A stretch of 64,000 nucleotides of DNA from Aurantiacibacter marinus (GTDB lineage: Bacteria; Pseudomonadota; Alphaproteobacteria; Sphingomonadales; Sphingomonadaceae), in contig NZ_LDCP01000001.1 in the NCBI RefSeq assembly GCF_001021555.1, forward strand, positions 1,178,001 to 1,242,000, given 5' to 3'. The notes beneath the pieces were generated by a model. It ran no database searches. It had not been told where the DNA came from and saw only the letters and a program-made list of their open reading frames with translations. Below are positions 1-9,215 of this stretch, piece after piece. How positions within the stretch are numbered: the first letter of the stretch is position 1; each line of letters opens with the position of its first letter. The translations under genes were made by a program, and so were the position numbers.

Positions 1-13
1 TAACTCTGTGCAC

Positions 14-1027
14 ATGACAACTGCTCCAGTCCGCACCGACACACTCGACCTTATCGGCAACACGCCGATCGTTCTCCTGTCCGGCCCAAGCGAGGCTGCG
101 GGGTGCGAGATCTGGGGGAAGTGTGAATTCGCCAACCCCGGCGCATCTGTAAAAGACCGTGCCGCGCTGTACATTGTTCGCGATGCGGAAGCGCGCGGTG
201 AGTTGAAGGCGGGCGGAACCGTAGTCGAAGGTACGGCGGGCAATACCGGCATCGGGATTGCGCTGGTGGCCAACGCGCTGGGCTACAAGACCGTGATTGT
301 CATGCCGGACAACCAGTCCAGGGAAAAGATGGATACGCTGCGGGCATTGGGCGCGGAGCTGGTCACCGTTCCGCCAACCAAATTCGCGGATCCCAATCAC
401 TTCGTCCACACCAGCCGCCGCATTGCGGAGGAAACGGACAATGCGATCTGGGCGAACCAGTTCGACAATGTCGCCAACCGCCGCGCCCATATCGAAGGCA
501 CAGCGCCGGAAATCTGGGCGCAGCTGGAAGGCCGGGTGGATGGCTTTACCTGTGCCGTTGGCACCGGCGGTACGCTGGCGGGTGTGGGCATGGGGCTGAA
601 AGCGCAGGACGAGAATGTGCGCATCGCGCTGACCGATCCGCATGGCGCGGCGCTGTTCAATTATTACGCCAATGGGGAGCTGAAGTCCGAAGGGTCTTCC
701 GTAGCAGAAGGCATTGGGCAAGGCCGGATCACGGCCAATCTGGAAGATGCGCCCATCGATACGCAATTCCGCATTTCGGATGAGGAAGGGATGGACTGGG
801 TTGCCCGGCTATTGCGCGAAGAAGGCCTGTGCCTTGGCCTGTCGTCCGGCATCAATGTGGCAGGCGCGGTTGCGCTCGGCCGGCAATTGGTGGCCGAAGG
901 GCGCGAGGACGCGCGGGTTGCCACCATCCTGTGCGACAGCGGATTCCGCTATCTTTCAACGCTCTACAACGCGGAATGGCTGAAGAAGAAAGGCCTGCCG
1001 GTATTCGACTGGCTAGGTTCATCTTGA
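14..1027 (+). CDS. cysK: Cysteine synthase A (O-acetylserine sulfhydrylase)
   Basis: PLP enzyme that joins sulfide to O-acetylserine to give cysteine in the cytoplasm, the last step of sulfate assimilation. The protein opens with the family signature LIGNTPIVLL; the Schiff-base lysine is K47 in NPGASVKDR. The phosphate loop is GTAGNTG rather than TSGNTG, a form I recall from an alphaproteobacterial subfamily. The ATG at 14 is preferred over the in-frame GTG at 8. No stop is visible upstream, so a start outside the window cannot be excluded. Length (337 aa) is normal. The partner genes cysH and cysI lie about 32 kb downstream. Confidence 0.93.
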   Translation: MTTAPVRTDTLDLIGNTPIVLLSGPSEAAGCEIWGKCEFANPGASVKDRAALYIVRDAEARGELKAGGTVVEGTAGNTGIGIALVANALGYKTVIVMPDNQSREKMDTLRALGAELVTVPPTKFADPNHFVHTSRRIAEETDNAIWANQFDNVANRRAHIEGTAPEIWAQLEGRVDGFTCAVGTGGTLAGVGMGLKAQDENVRIALTDPHGAALFNYYANGELKSEGSSVAEGIGQGRITANLEDAPIDTQFRISDEEGMDWVARLLREEGLCLGLSSGINVAGAVALGRQLVAEGREDARVATILCDSGFRYLSTLYNAEWLKKKGLPVFDWLGSS

Positions 1028-1045
1028 TCGGTTAGGATTGCAGTC

Positions 1046-1444
1046 ATGGTTTTGGACCCGCGCGATCTTTTGAAATCCCGGATGTCGGCGGCTGTAACGC
1101 CTGCTGCACCGGCAGAACAGGTTTACGTTGCGCTTGGCGGCACGCGGGCGGAGCGGTTTCAGCGGCTTCAGATTGGTGGATTTGGCATCCTTGCGATGAT
1201 CCTGCTCATCGGGCTGGCCGATATTGTGATCACCCGCGCTCAGGAAACAGAAGCGAATTCCGTACCCGAAGCTGCGCCTACCGTGGCCGCAAGCGAAACG
1301 AGCGCGCCGAGTGATCCTCTTGCTGATGCAGGTGTGGTGCCCGATGTACCTGCAACCCCGACGCCCGCGGCAGCTGATCCTTCCGCAAACAAGACGGGCG
1401 ATGTCCCGCCGCCCTCCAGCGTTCCCAATGCTCCGCTCCAATAA
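1046..1444 (+). CDS. Small single-pass membrane protein, unknown function
   Basis: A 132-residue protein I do not recognise. It has a short polar N-terminus, one clear hydrophobic segment at about residues 43-62, and then a low-complexity tail rich in Pro, Ala, Ser and acidic residues (about 65-132), expected outside the membrane. It starts 18 bp after cysK with an AGGA about 8 nt before the ATG, and its 3' end overlaps the next gene by 17 bp. That overlap suggests the two are translated together in front of the dcw cluster. The reading frame agrees with the strong third-position GC bias of the neighbours. Confidence 0.6.
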   Translation: MVLDPRDLLKSRMSAAVTPAAPAEQVYVALGGTRAERFQRLQIGGFGILAMILLIGLADIVITRAQETEANSVPEAAPTVAASETSAPSDPLADAGVVPDVPATPTPAAADPSANKTGDVPPPSSVPNAPLQ

Positions 1445-2306
1445 GGCGCTGTGCGGCGCAATGCTGCTTGCATTGTCGACGGTACCGGCTGCTGCGCAGG
1501 ACCAGGCATCTCCGCAGGAAGTGCCATCGCCGCATACAATTGGGTTGATGGGAACGGTTCCGATTTACTGGGGAGAGGCCGCCGGGTTCGAAGAGCTGAT
1601 TGCCGGCAATGCGCCACCCCATTGGGCGCGCAAGGTGCTGGAACGCCGCGCGGCAATTGCTCCGCTGGACTATTTATCGGAAGCAGCCCTTTCGCCCCAC
1701 CGTCATCTCCTGCTCGCTCAGCCGCGCGGTTTGAACGGGGAGGAAAACGTCGCGCTCGACGCGTGGGTGCGCGGGGGAGGGCGCCTGCTGCTGTTTGCCG
1801 ATCCGTGGATGACAGGCGAATCGCGCTTTCATGTCGGAGACAGGCGCAGGCCGCAGGATATTGCACTGTTGTCACCGATTCTGGCCCGCTGGGGTCTTGA
1901 GATGCGCCTTGAGGACAATTCCGGCGGTGACCACGATCACAGCGAAGTCGAATATGTCCGGCATGGTGATCAGGTGTTGCCGACCAGTCTGGCCGGGCAA
2001 TTCGTTATTCTGCCTGAAAGTGAACTTTGTACGCTCCTGCTGGACGGACTGCTCGCCCATTGCCGGATCGGAGAGGGTGAAGTGCTGGTCATGGCAGATG
2101 CAGCGATTCTCGACGTTGCAGGGCCTTACCTCCATGCCGAAGCGGGCCTCGAGTCGCTCCTGACGCAGATTTTTCCACAAATCGGGGAAAATGCGGGAAA
2201 TCGCGAGGATTTGCCCCAGGCTCGAGTCGGAAGTGACGGAAATCCGCCAAGTTTCCCTTTAGTATCTGTGGCCAATCATCACGCTAGAGGTGCGAATCCG
2301 CCCTAG
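1428..2306 (+). CDS. Exported GldG/DUF4350-like protein upstream of mraZ
   Basis: Predicted 292-residue exported protein. From the ATG at 1428 it has a good signal peptide (charged start, LCGAMLLALSTVPAAAQ). An earlier in-frame ATG at 1401 would add nine residues. The middle holds the motif LLLAQPRGLNGEENVALDAW and then GGGRLLLFADP, which resembles the periplasmic GldG/DUF4350 domain of proteins tied to ABC-type systems. The assignment is by resemblance only. It directly precedes the mraZ control region, and its last 130 bp contain MraZ-like boxes, so this coding sequence probably doubles as regulatory DNA for the dcw cluster. Confidence 0.65.
   Translation: MLRSNKALCGAMLLALSTVPAAAQDQASPQEVPSPHTIGLMGTVPIYWGEAAGFEELIAGNAPPHWARKVLERRAAIAPLDYLSEAALSPHRHLLLAQPRGLNGEENVALDAWVRGGGRLLLFADPWMTGESRFHVGDRRRPQDIALLSPILARWGLEMRLEDNSGGDHDHSEVEYVRHGDQVLPTSLAGQFVILPESELCTLLLDGLLAHCRIGEGEVLVMADAAILDVAGPYLHAEAGLESLLTQIFPQIGENAGNREDLPQARVGSDGNPPSFPLVSVANHHARGANPP
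2181..2205 (+). promoter_or_regulatory. Forward MraZ-like box array
   Basis: Three G-rich pentamers, CGGGG, GCGGG and GCGAG, repeat with a 10-bp period (A-rich 5-nt spacers) inside the 3' end of the upstream gene. MraZ of E. coli is known to bind TGGGN repeats with 5-nt spacers. The match is good for two units and weak for the third. Confidence 0.4.
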
Positions 2307-2330
2307 TAAAATCAACGACTTGCGGGCTTC

Positions 2331-2377
2331 TCCCACAATTTCCCGCAATTTCCCCTTCCATCCCGCGCAAACCCGCG
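2331..2377 (-). promoter_or_regulatory. MraZ operator: five 10-bp-spaced boxes
   Basis: On the plus strand the units begin at 2331, 2341, 2351, 2361 and 2371 and read TCCCACAATT, TCCCGCAATT, TCCCCTTCCA, TCCCGCGCAA and ACCCGCG. On the minus strand this is GCGGG-GCGGG-AGGGG-GCGGG-GTGGG with exact 5-nt spacers, the geometry known for MraZ operators. It lies between the upstream stop codon (2306) and mraZ (2508), where autoregulation is expected. Confidence 0.7.
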
Positions 2378-2507
2378 TTATTCCTCTGCTTCATCGGAGA
2401 AGCCGACTGTGTTGCGCCTCGAACTGGGGCGGTCTGGCTGCGCTTGCGCGCGGCTGGATACGAGAGAGCTTTGTCCGGCGGGGAAATTTGAACCGGGGAG
2501 TGAGGAC

Positions 2508-3002
2508 GTGTCGCAGCGGCCGACAGGATTTGGAGGACAAGGCTTTTCGCTTCGCGGCGAGAAGGATCGCTTTGTCCTGCCTCCCAAGCTGCGTAATCGT
2601 ATCTTCGAAGCCACTGGCGAGCGTACCTTGTGCATCGGCCAGCATTCCAAATGGCCCTGCCTGACCGGCTTTGGTCTTGATCGGCAGGAACAGTTCGACA
2701 CCATCCTTGACCGCGAACAGCGCATTGCAACCGAATTGGGCAACCAGTTCGACCGTGATGAAATGATGCTCAACCTGTGGGATTTCGAAGAAGTGCCGTT
2801 CGACAAGAGCGGCCGCTTCGTTTTGCCAGACACGGTGGTCGGCATGTTCGACGTTGCGGGCGAAATCTATTTTCAGGGCGTGGGCGAATTCATCACTATG
2901 TGGAACCCGCAGGTCTTGCTGGCGCAGGAAGGCCCCAATTTCCGCGGCCCGCAGGCCAAATGCCGTTCCGAAATGGCCAAGGCGGAGGCGAAGCGCAAAT
3001 GA
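2508..3002 (+). CDS. mraZ: Transcriptional regulator MraZ
   Basis: First gene of the dcw cluster and regulator of it; MraZ forms a ring of AbrB-like domains that binds tandem G-rich boxes. The GTG at 2508 is taken as start because GGGGAG precedes it at good spacing and it gives the usual length (164 aa); the open frame extends further 5' without family similarity. Two MraZ half-domains are visible, each with a conserved segment: [12 protein letters not shown] near the N-terminus and [11 protein letters not shown] in the second half. Its stop overlaps the rsmH start (ATGA). Confidence 0.92.
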   Translation: MSQRPTGFGGQGFSLRGEKDRFVLPPKLRNRIFEATGERTLCIGQHSKWPCLTGFGLDRQEQFDTILDREQRIATELGNQFDRDEMMLNLWDFEEVPFDKSGRFVLPDTVVGMFDVAGEIYFQGVGEFITMWNPQVLLAQEGPNFRGPQAKCRSEMAKAEAKRK

Positions 3003-3949
3003 TCGCCCCTGCTCCGCATATCCCTGTACTGCTCGATGAAGTGATTGAGGCGCTTGCCCCTCAGCCCGGCGATGTCATGATCGATGCGACCTTTGGTGCA
3101 GGCGGGTATACCCGGGCACTGCTGGATGCGGGCGTGACCGTACATGCCTTCGACCGTGATCCCGATGCCATCGCCGCGGGCGAGGAATGGCCAGAAACGA
3201 AAGGTGATGCCCCGCGCCTGGTGCTGCATCCGCGGCGGTTTTCCGAAATGGTTGCCGGGATGGCCGAAGTCGGCATCGCGCAGGTGGACGGTATCACCAT
3301 GGATATCGGTGTTTCCTCCATGCAGCTGGACCAGGCGGAACGTGGCTTCGCCTTTTCCACTAACGGTCCGCTCGATATGACAATGAGCAAGGCAGGTCCG
3401 ACCGCTGCCGATTTTGTCAATGAGGCGGCGGAAGAAGATATTGCCAACGTGCTCTATCGTTACGGAGAAGAGCGCCAGTCGCGCCGCGTTGCACGCGCCA
3501 TCGTAGCAGCGCGTCCGCTGACCACGACGGGCGAGCTGGCTGATGTCGTACGCAAAGCGCTGCGGTATAAATCGGGCGTGGGCAAAGACCCGGCGACGCG
3601 CAGTTTTCAGGCGATCCGCATCCATGTGAATGGAGAGCTGGACGAACTTGAGGCGGGCCTGAATGCCGCCGAAACCCTGCTGCGCGAAGGCGGTCGTCTT
3701 GCTGTTGTCAGCTTTCACAGCCTTGAAGACAGGATTGTGAAAACCTTTCTTCGCGATGCCGCAAACATGAACCCCCGCGGCTCGCGTCATCTGCCCGAAG
3801 CGCGGATCGCCCCCTCCCCGCGCTTCGGGCAACTGAGCAAAGCGATCAGGCCATCGGCTGCGGAACTCGCACGTAATCCGCGTTCGCGATCTTCCACTCT
3901 GCGTAGCGCGACCCGCACGGCGGAACCGGCCCGGGAGGATGCAGCATGA
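2999..3949 (+). CDS. rsmH: 16S rRNA (cytosine1402-N4)-methyltransferase
   Basis: SAM-dependent methyltransferase that N4-methylates C1402 in the 16S rRNA decoding centre. The start is the ATG overlapping the mraZ stop, immediately giving [13 protein letters not shown], the family N-terminus. The SAM-binding segment [17 protein letters not shown] follows, then [11 protein letters not shown] and near the C-terminus [15 protein letters not shown]. At 316 aa it is full length. The longer open frame running from 2777 is only chance extension over mraZ. Position two in the dcw cluster is standard. Confidence 0.96.
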   Translation: MIAPAPHIPVLLDEVIEALAPQPGDVMIDATFGAGGYTRALLDAGVTVHAFDRDPDAIAAGEEWPETKGDAPRLVLHPRRFSEMVAGMAEVGIAQVDGITMDIGVSSMQLDQAERGFAFSTNGPLDMTMSKAGPTAADFVNEAAEEDIANVLYRYGEERQSRRVARAIVAARPLTTTGELADVVRKALRYKSGVGKDPATRSFQAIRIHVNGELDELEAGLNAAETLLREGGRLAVVSFHSLEDRIVKTFLRDAANMNPRGSRHLPEARIAPSPRFGQLSKAIRPSAAELARNPRSRSSTLRSATRTAEPAREDAA

Positions 3950-4491
3950 ACGCGCTTGCTTCCAATGGCCCGCGCGGCATTCGCCGGATCGGCTGGTTCG
4001 CGGCGCTTGGCGCATGCCTTGCGCTTTACGGGATGCTTCACATCAAGGTGACAGCTGTGCATGCCGATGTCGTCCGCGCAGAACGGCAGATTGTATTTCT
4101 TGAAGAACAGAACATGCTGCTGGAAACAGAATTCCTCACCCGTTCCAATCAGGTCCAGCTTGCGGCGTGGAACCGGGTTGATTTCGGCTTCCAGTCGCCG
4201 ACTGCAGACCAGTATATCGATAGCCCGCGCCAACTGGCGCAATTCGGCATGGCTCCTGCGGAAGGCGCGCCGCCGCCTATTCGCCTTGCGGGTCTGCGTT
4301 CCGGCGAGGATGTGCCTGAATTTCCGCAGATCGTTTCCCCGCTCACCGGCAAGCCGATTGACGCAAACCTGCTCGAAGAAGATCGGTCTTCCGAAAGGGA
4401 AGGCACTCTGGCTGTAACTATTGCTCCAGGTCCCTTGCGCATTCCGATTGCGGGCCGCGCACAAGCCACTGTGGGAGTTGCCCAAAGGTGA
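3946..4491 (+). CDS. ftsL: Cell division protein FtsL-like
   Basis: Bitopic divisome protein expected to pair with FtsB and FtsQ in the periplasm. It has a short cytoplasmic N-terminus, one transmembrane helix at about 15-33, and a heptad-like stretch ([17 protein letters not shown]) that fits the FtsL coiled coil. Assignment depends mainly on position between rsmH and ftsI and on this topology, because FtsL is poorly conserved. At 181 aa it is longer than E. coli FtsL (121 aa); the extra is a Pro-rich C-terminal tail without visible motif. It overlaps rsmH (ATGA) and ftsI by 4 bp. Confidence 0.85.
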   Translation: MNALASNGPRGIRRIGWFAALGACLALYGMLHIKVTAVHADVVRAERQIVFLEEQNMLLETEFLTRSNQVQLAAWNRVDFGFQSPTADQYIDSPRQLAQFGMAPAEGAPPPIRLAGLRSGEDVPEFPQIVSPLTGKPIDANLLEEDRSSEREGTLAVTIAPGPLRIPIAGRAQATVGVAQR

Positions 4492-6254
4492 CCGTTTACG
4501 CTGTACCGCGTACGATCATTGCCGGGCAGGCCGCGCTGGTTGACGAGCGCCGCCGATCCCTGTTGATTGCGCGCCTCCGCCTGCTTCTGGTTATCGTGGT
4601 GTTCGTGCTGGTCGCGATGGCGGCTTTGTTCAAGATCGCATTCATCGGCCTCGTCCAGCCGGGCCCTGCGCATCAGAGCATGGCTGATGCGCTGCTGCCT
4701 CCGCGCGGCGAGATTTCGGATCGAAACGGTGTGCCTTTGGCGCGCGCCTTTCCGGCCTACGCCCTGTGGTACAATCCAGCCGCGATGACAGAGGGCGGTG
4801 ATGGCGGCCCTCCGTTGGTGCGCACGCCGGAAGAAGTTGCGCTGGAACTCAAAGCCATATTCCCCGATCTCGATACGCATGAAATCACGCAGCAGCTGGC
4901 ATCCGGTCGCCCCGGATATTTGCGCCGCCGCGTGCTGCCTGACGATGCCAACCGGGTAATGCGCATCGGTGAACTGGCGCTGGAATTGCCGCAGGAGGAT
5001 GATCGCCACTATCCCCAAGGGTCATTGGCGGCGCATATCCTCGGCTATGTCGCAGCGGACGGGAACGGCCGCGTGGGAATGGAGCAGGTGCTTAATGATC
5101 GCCTGCTCGATCCGGCCACGCGCGGGGAACCTGTTGCTCTCAGCATCGATATGCGCGTGCAGGGCGCATTGGAAGACGAACTGCGCAGCGGCATGCTTTC
5201 GGTAAATGCTGTGGGCGCGGCAGGCATCGTGCTCGATGTCGATACCGGCGAAGTCCTGGCGCTTGCATCCTTGCCCGAATTCGATCCCAACCAGGTCGTG
5301 ACCGAAGATGTTGTCCTGTCGCAGGAACGCAGTGACGCGGGCGAAATGCCGCGTTCGTTCAACCGCGTGACCAACCAGGTGTATGAACTTGGTTCAACTT
5401 TCAAACCGCTGACCGTGGCGATGGGTATAGATGCCGGGACGATTACCGATCTTGGCCGCACCTGGCAGGCCTCGCGTCCTTTGATGGTTGGCGGCAATCC
5501 GGTGCGCGACAGCCACACTATCGGCGAACGGCTGAATGTGCCGCAAACGCTGATCCATTCGTCAAACATCACATCGGGCCAGATCGCTGCGGAAGTCGGC
5601 GGGCCGCGCATGCTCGATTATCTGACGCAGCTCGGCATGGCAGAGCCTGCCTATATCGAGCTTCCCGCTCGGGGCTCTCCGCTCGGCATGCGCGGTGACT
5701 GGAACGAGTCAAAGGCGATCTATGCCGGCTTTGGTCACGGTATCGCGGTTACGCCGCTGCATCTGGCAAGTGCTTACGCTGCCATGGTCAATGGCGGCAT
5801 CTGGCGTCCAGCCACGCTGCACCGGGTGGAACCGGGCCAGGCCCCCCGCGGACGCCGCGTTTTTCGGGCCAGCACCAGTGCACGGATGAACCAATTGCTG
5901 CGCATGATCGCTGTTTACGGCACAGGCCGCAATGCAGATGCGCCGGGCTTTCGCGTTGGCGGCAAGACAGGCAGTGCGGAAAAGCCGGGCGTTGGCGGCT
6001 ATCGCCGTACAACGCTGGTTTCTACTTTTGCCGCGGCGTTCCCGATGGATCGCCCGCGCTACGTCGTGATCGCAATGCTGGATGAACCGCAGGGAACTGC
6101 TGCCAGTTCCTATCAACGGACTGCTGCATGGAATGCTGCCCCGATCGTAGGCCGCCTTGTGCCGCGTATCGGCCCGCAGCTCGGCGTCCTGCCCGATGCG
6201 GACCGTGATATCGATCTGACTGATCTGCGCCCACTGGTCGAGAGGGGCAACTGA
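4488..6254 (+). CDS. ftsI: Peptidoglycan transpeptidase FtsI (PBP3)
   Basis: Septum-specific D,D-transpeptidase that cross-links new peptidoglycan with FtsW. One N-terminal membrane anchor (about 26-52) is followed by the PBP dimerisation domain and the penicillin-binding domain. Active-site motifs are all present: S303-T-F-K306, SSN at 358-360 and KTGS at 493-496. The GTG start at 4488 overlaps the ftsL stop. Length 588 aa is normal. Its stop overlaps the murE ATG by one base, so translation of ftsL-ftsI-murE is probably coupled. Confidence 0.96.
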   Translation: MTVYAVPRTIIAGQAALVDERRRSLLIARLRLLLVIVVFVLVAMAALFKIAFIGLVQPGPAHQSMADALLPPRGEISDRNGVPLARAFPAYALWYNPAAMTEGGDGGPPLVRTPEEVALELKAIFPDLDTHEITQQLASGRPGYLRRRVLPDDANRVMRIGELALELPQEDDRHYPQGSLAAHILGYVAADGNGRVGMEQVLNDRLLDPATRGEPVALSIDMRVQGALEDELRSGMLSVNAVGAAGIVLDVDTGEVLALASLPEFDPNQVVTEDVVLSQERSDAGEMPRSFNRVTNQVYELGSTFKPLTVAMGIDAGTITDLGRTWQASRPLMVGGNPVRDSHTIGERLNVPQTLIHSSNITSGQIAAEVGGPRMLDYLTQLGMAEPAYIELPARGSPLGMRGDWNESKAIYAGFGHGIAVTPLHLASAYAAMVNGGIWRPATLHRVEPGQAPRGRRVFRASTSARMNQLLRMIAVYGTGRNADAPGFRVGGKTGSAEKPGVGGYRRTTLVSTFAAAFPMDRPRYVVIAMLDEPQGTAASSYQRTAAWNAAPIVGRLVPRIGPQLGVLPDADRDIDLTDLRPLVERGN

Positions 6255-7738
6255 TGCGCCTGTTCGATCTCGCCCAACACGCCGGGATCGATGCGGGATC
6301 TGCTGGTGACGCGCTCATCACAGGTTTTGCCATCGATCACCGCAAGATCGCTCCGGGTAATGTCTTTGGCGCGTTCGAAGGCGCGGTTGTAAACGGCGAG
6401 GATTTCATCCCTGCAGCAATTGCCAGCGGCGCGGTCGCCATTGTCGCGCGGCCCGAAGCCAAGGTCGAAGGCGCGTTGCACATTGCAGATGCCACGCCGC
6501 GCAAGCTGTTTGCCCAACTGGCTGCGCTGTATTTCCGCCCGACGCCGGATGTCGTCGTCGCGGTGACCGGTACAAATGGCAAGACATCCTGCGTTGAAAT
6601 GACCCGGCAGATTTGGCGCATGTGCGGATTGCGCGCTGCCAGCATCGGTACGCTGGGTGTCACCACACCTGATGAAAGCGTTTCCACCGGGCTGACCACG
6701 CCCGATATCGTCACTTTCCTCGCCAACAACACCGGTCTTGCGCGTGAAGGCGTGACCCATGTCGCTTATGAGGCATCCAGCCACGGGCTGTCGCAGTATC
6801 GCAACGAAGGTCTGCCTGTCGCTGCTGGCGCTTTCACCAATCTTAGCCGCGACCATCTCGATTACCATTCCGACATGGAAGACTATTTTGCCGCCAAGAT
6901 GCGGTTGTTCAGCGAAGTCGTTGATGACGGCGGCGCTGCGGTAATCTGGGCCGATGATCAATGGTCGCAACGCGCCATGGATGTGGCGCAGGCACGGGGC
7001 CTGACAATCTTCACAGTGGGTGAGCAAGGCGCGCAAGAGTATGAGGGCATTCGCATTCTCTCTCGTACAGCAACGCAATTGGGCCAGGAACTTGCTGTGG
7101 CGCATGGCGGCGAAACCTATCGCTTCCGCTTGCCCCTGATCGGAGCCTATCAGGTTGCCAACGCGCTGATCTCTGCAGGCCTTGCCTTGGTAACCGGCAG
7201 CCCGGCGGCACAGGTTTTCGACGCGGTATCACGCTTGCAGCCCGTCCGAGGCCGACTGGAACGCGCAGCAATTGCTGCAACCGGCGCGCCGATTTATGTC
7301 GATTATGCCCATACCCCGGACGCATTGAGCGCTGCGATTGCCGCCCTGCGTCCACACGTGGAAGGCCGCCTGATCACCGTGTTCGGAGCGGGCGGAGACC
7401 GCGATACCGGCAAACGCGCACCGATGGGCGAAGCTGCAATGGCCGGGTCAGACCTGGTATTCATTACAGACGACAATCCGCGCGGCGAAGATGCTGCAAC
7501 AATTCGCGCGCAAGTGCTCGCCGGAGCATCCGGTGCACGTGAAGTCGCCGGTCGGCGTGAAGCCATTGCTGCCGCAATTGCCGAGGCGGGGCGCGACGAC
7601 ATCGTGTTGATTGCCGGCAAAGGACATGAACAGGGACAAATAGTGGGGTCAGGAGAAAACATGCGGGTTTTGCCCTTTGACGACGTGGCTGTGGCGCGTG
7701 AATGCGCTGCAGCATTCGCAGCGGGCGGGGCGGCATGA
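6254..7738 (+). CDS. murE: UDP-MurNAc-tripeptide synthetase (meso-DAP adding)
   Basis: ATP-dependent Mur ligase that adds the third residue to UDP-MurNAc-L-Ala-D-Glu. The P-loop is TGTNGKTSCVEM at about residue 100. The DNPRGED segment carries the DNPR signature that selects meso-diaminopimelate rather than lysine, as expected for a Gram-negative. ASSHGLSQ and SRDHLDYH are further Mur ligase motifs. Length 494 aa is usual. It overlaps murF by 4 bp (ATGA). Confidence 0.96.
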   Translation: MRLFDLAQHAGIDAGSAGDALITGFAIDHRKIAPGNVFGAFEGAVVNGEDFIPAAIASGAVAIVARPEAKVEGALHIADATPRKLFAQLAALYFRPTPDVVVAVTGTNGKTSCVEMTRQIWRMCGLRAASIGTLGVTTPDESVSTGLTTPDIVTFLANNTGLAREGVTHVAYEASSHGLSQYRNEGLPVAAGAFTNLSRDHLDYHSDMEDYFAAKMRLFSEVVDDGGAAVIWADDQWSQRAMDVAQARGLTIFTVGEQGAQEYEGIRILSRTATQLGQELAVAHGGETYRFRLPLIGAYQVANALISAGLALVTGSPAAQVFDAVSRLQPVRGRLERAAIAATGAPIYVDYAHTPDALSAAIAALRPHVEGRLITVFGAGGDRDTGKRAPMGEAAMAGSDLVFITDDNPRGEDAATIRAQVLAGASGAREVAGRREAIAAAIAEAGRDDIVLIAGKGHEQGQIVGSGENMRVLPFDDVAVARECAAAFAAGGAA

Positions 7739-9192
7739 GCGCCTTGGCACAGGCACTCAGCTGGCCGCGCGTCCGTTCCGACGGGGTTCGCCTTGCATTG
7801 TGGACTTCTGCTGAAATCGCAGCCGCTACAGGCGGGACTGCTTATGGTGAATTTCAGGTTAGCGGTGTCGAAATGGACAGCCGCGATGTGCAGGCAGGTG
7901 ATCTGTTTGTCGCGCTGAAGGGCGAAGCGATGGATGGCCACCGTTTCCTTGATGCAGCAATCGCCAACGGCGCGGCAGCTGCCATCGTGGACCGCCCGGT
8001 CGATTATCCACATGTCCTGGTAGAAGATACAACATCCGCCATGCATGCGCTGGCCCATGCCGCGCGCGTACGGTCATTTGCCACGATAATCGGTGTCACC
8101 GGATCAGTCGGCAAGACGGGTGTGAAAGAGGCAATTTTCACTTCGCTGGAACGCGCCAGCAGAGGCGGTGCGCATCGCTCTGTGCGCAGTTACAACAACC
8201 ATGTCGGCGTACCTCTGAGCCTTTCGCGCATGCCGGCACGCAGCCGCTTTGGCGTTCTCGAAATGGGTATGAACCACGCCGGCGAAATCGCAGACCTGAC
8301 GGTACAGGTTCGCCCGCATGTTGCCGTGATCACAACAATCGCCCCCGCTCACATCGAGAACCTCGGCAGCATGGCGGCAATTGCAGCCGCCAAGGCAGAG
8401 ATTTTTGGCGGACTCGAGCCCGGTGGCACGGCGATTATCCCGGCGGACAGCGATCATTTTGAATTGCTGCGTGATACTGCGCTGAAACTGGGCGCGAAGG
8501 TGATCAGCTTTGGCCGCTCTGCCCACGCCGATATGCGCCTGATGGATGCGGTGCCGCAGGCCAATGGGGGCGCGCTCGTGACTGCCAGAATGGGTGCGAT
8601 AGGGCTGTGCTACAATGTCGCGGAGCCGGGAGAGCACTGGATCGACAATTCGCTTTGCGTGATGGCCGCAGTCCATGCCGCGGGCGGCGATTTGGGCGCT
8701 GCCGGTCTTGCACTGGCTGAAATGGGCGGTCTCAAGGGCCGCGGGGCGCGGCTATCGGCCAAGGTTCCCGGCGGGCAAGCGCTGTTTATCGACGAAAGCT
8801 ACAATGCCAATCCAGCCAGCATGCGCGCCACTTTGCAGCAATTGGGGCAAACACCCGCCACCCGCCGCATTGCCGTGCTTGGCAGCATGAAGGAATTGGG
8901 CGATTTTGCTGAGGCATTTCATACCCAGCTGGCGCAGCCCGTGGCAGAAGCTGGCGTGGACTTTGCCGTTCTGGTCGGCCCGGAAATGTTGGCGCTCGCT
9001 CGGCAAATGGGGAAACTTCCGCGCGACACGCTTGGCAACGCTATCCGCTTTGCCCATTGCGAGAATGCGGGTGAAGCTATCGCGGCGCTACAGGAATTCG
9101 GATTGGCTGGCGGAGACGCTGTGCTGGTGAAGGGTTCCAATTCAGTAGGGCTTTCCCGCGTGGTAGAACATTTCGCCGCCCGAAAACGCTGA
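7735..9192 (+). CDS. murF: UDP-MurNAc-tripeptide--D-Ala-D-Ala ligase
   Basis: Mur ligase that attaches the D-Ala-D-Ala dipeptide made by Ddl, finishing the cytoplasmic UDP-MurNAc-pentapeptide. It shows the P-loop [14 protein letters not shown], the [11 protein letters not shown] segment typical of Mur[11 protein letters not shown] and [11 protein letters not shown]. The start chosen is the ATG overlapping the murE stop (485 aa); an in-frame codon at 7702 would only add residues encoded inside murE. A 23-bp gap separates it from mraY. Confidence 0.95.
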   Translation: MSALAQALSWPRVRSDGVRLALWTSAEIAAATGGTAYGEFQVSGVEMDSRDVQAGDLFVALKGEAMDGHRFLDAAIANGAAAAIVDRPVDYPHVLVEDTTSAMHALAHAARVRSFATIIGVTGSVGKTGVKEAIFTSLERASRGGAHRSVRSYNNHVGVPLSLSRMPARSRFGVLEMGMNHAGEIADLTVQVRPHVAVITTIAPAHIENLGSMAAIAAAKAEIFGGLEPGGTAIIPADSDHFELLRDTALKLGAKVISFGRSAHADMRLMDAVPQANGGALVTARMGAIGLCYNVAEPGEHWIDNSLCVMAAVHAAGGDLGAAGLALAEMGGLKGRGARLSAKVPGGQALFIDESYNANPASMRATLQQLGQTPATRRIAVLGSMKELGDFAEAFHTQLAQPVAEAGVDFAVLVGPEMLALARQMGKLPRDTLGNAIRFAHCENAGEAIAALQEFGLAGGDAVLVKGSNSVGLSRVVEHFAARKR

Positions 9193-9215
9193 CAAAAAGG
9201 CCTTGCCGCGAACCC

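Noticed and set aside
2409-2507. Upstream GTG at 2409 as start of mraZ
   Set aside because: It would add 33 residues without family similarity; the GTG at 2508 has a better ribosome binding site and the usual length.
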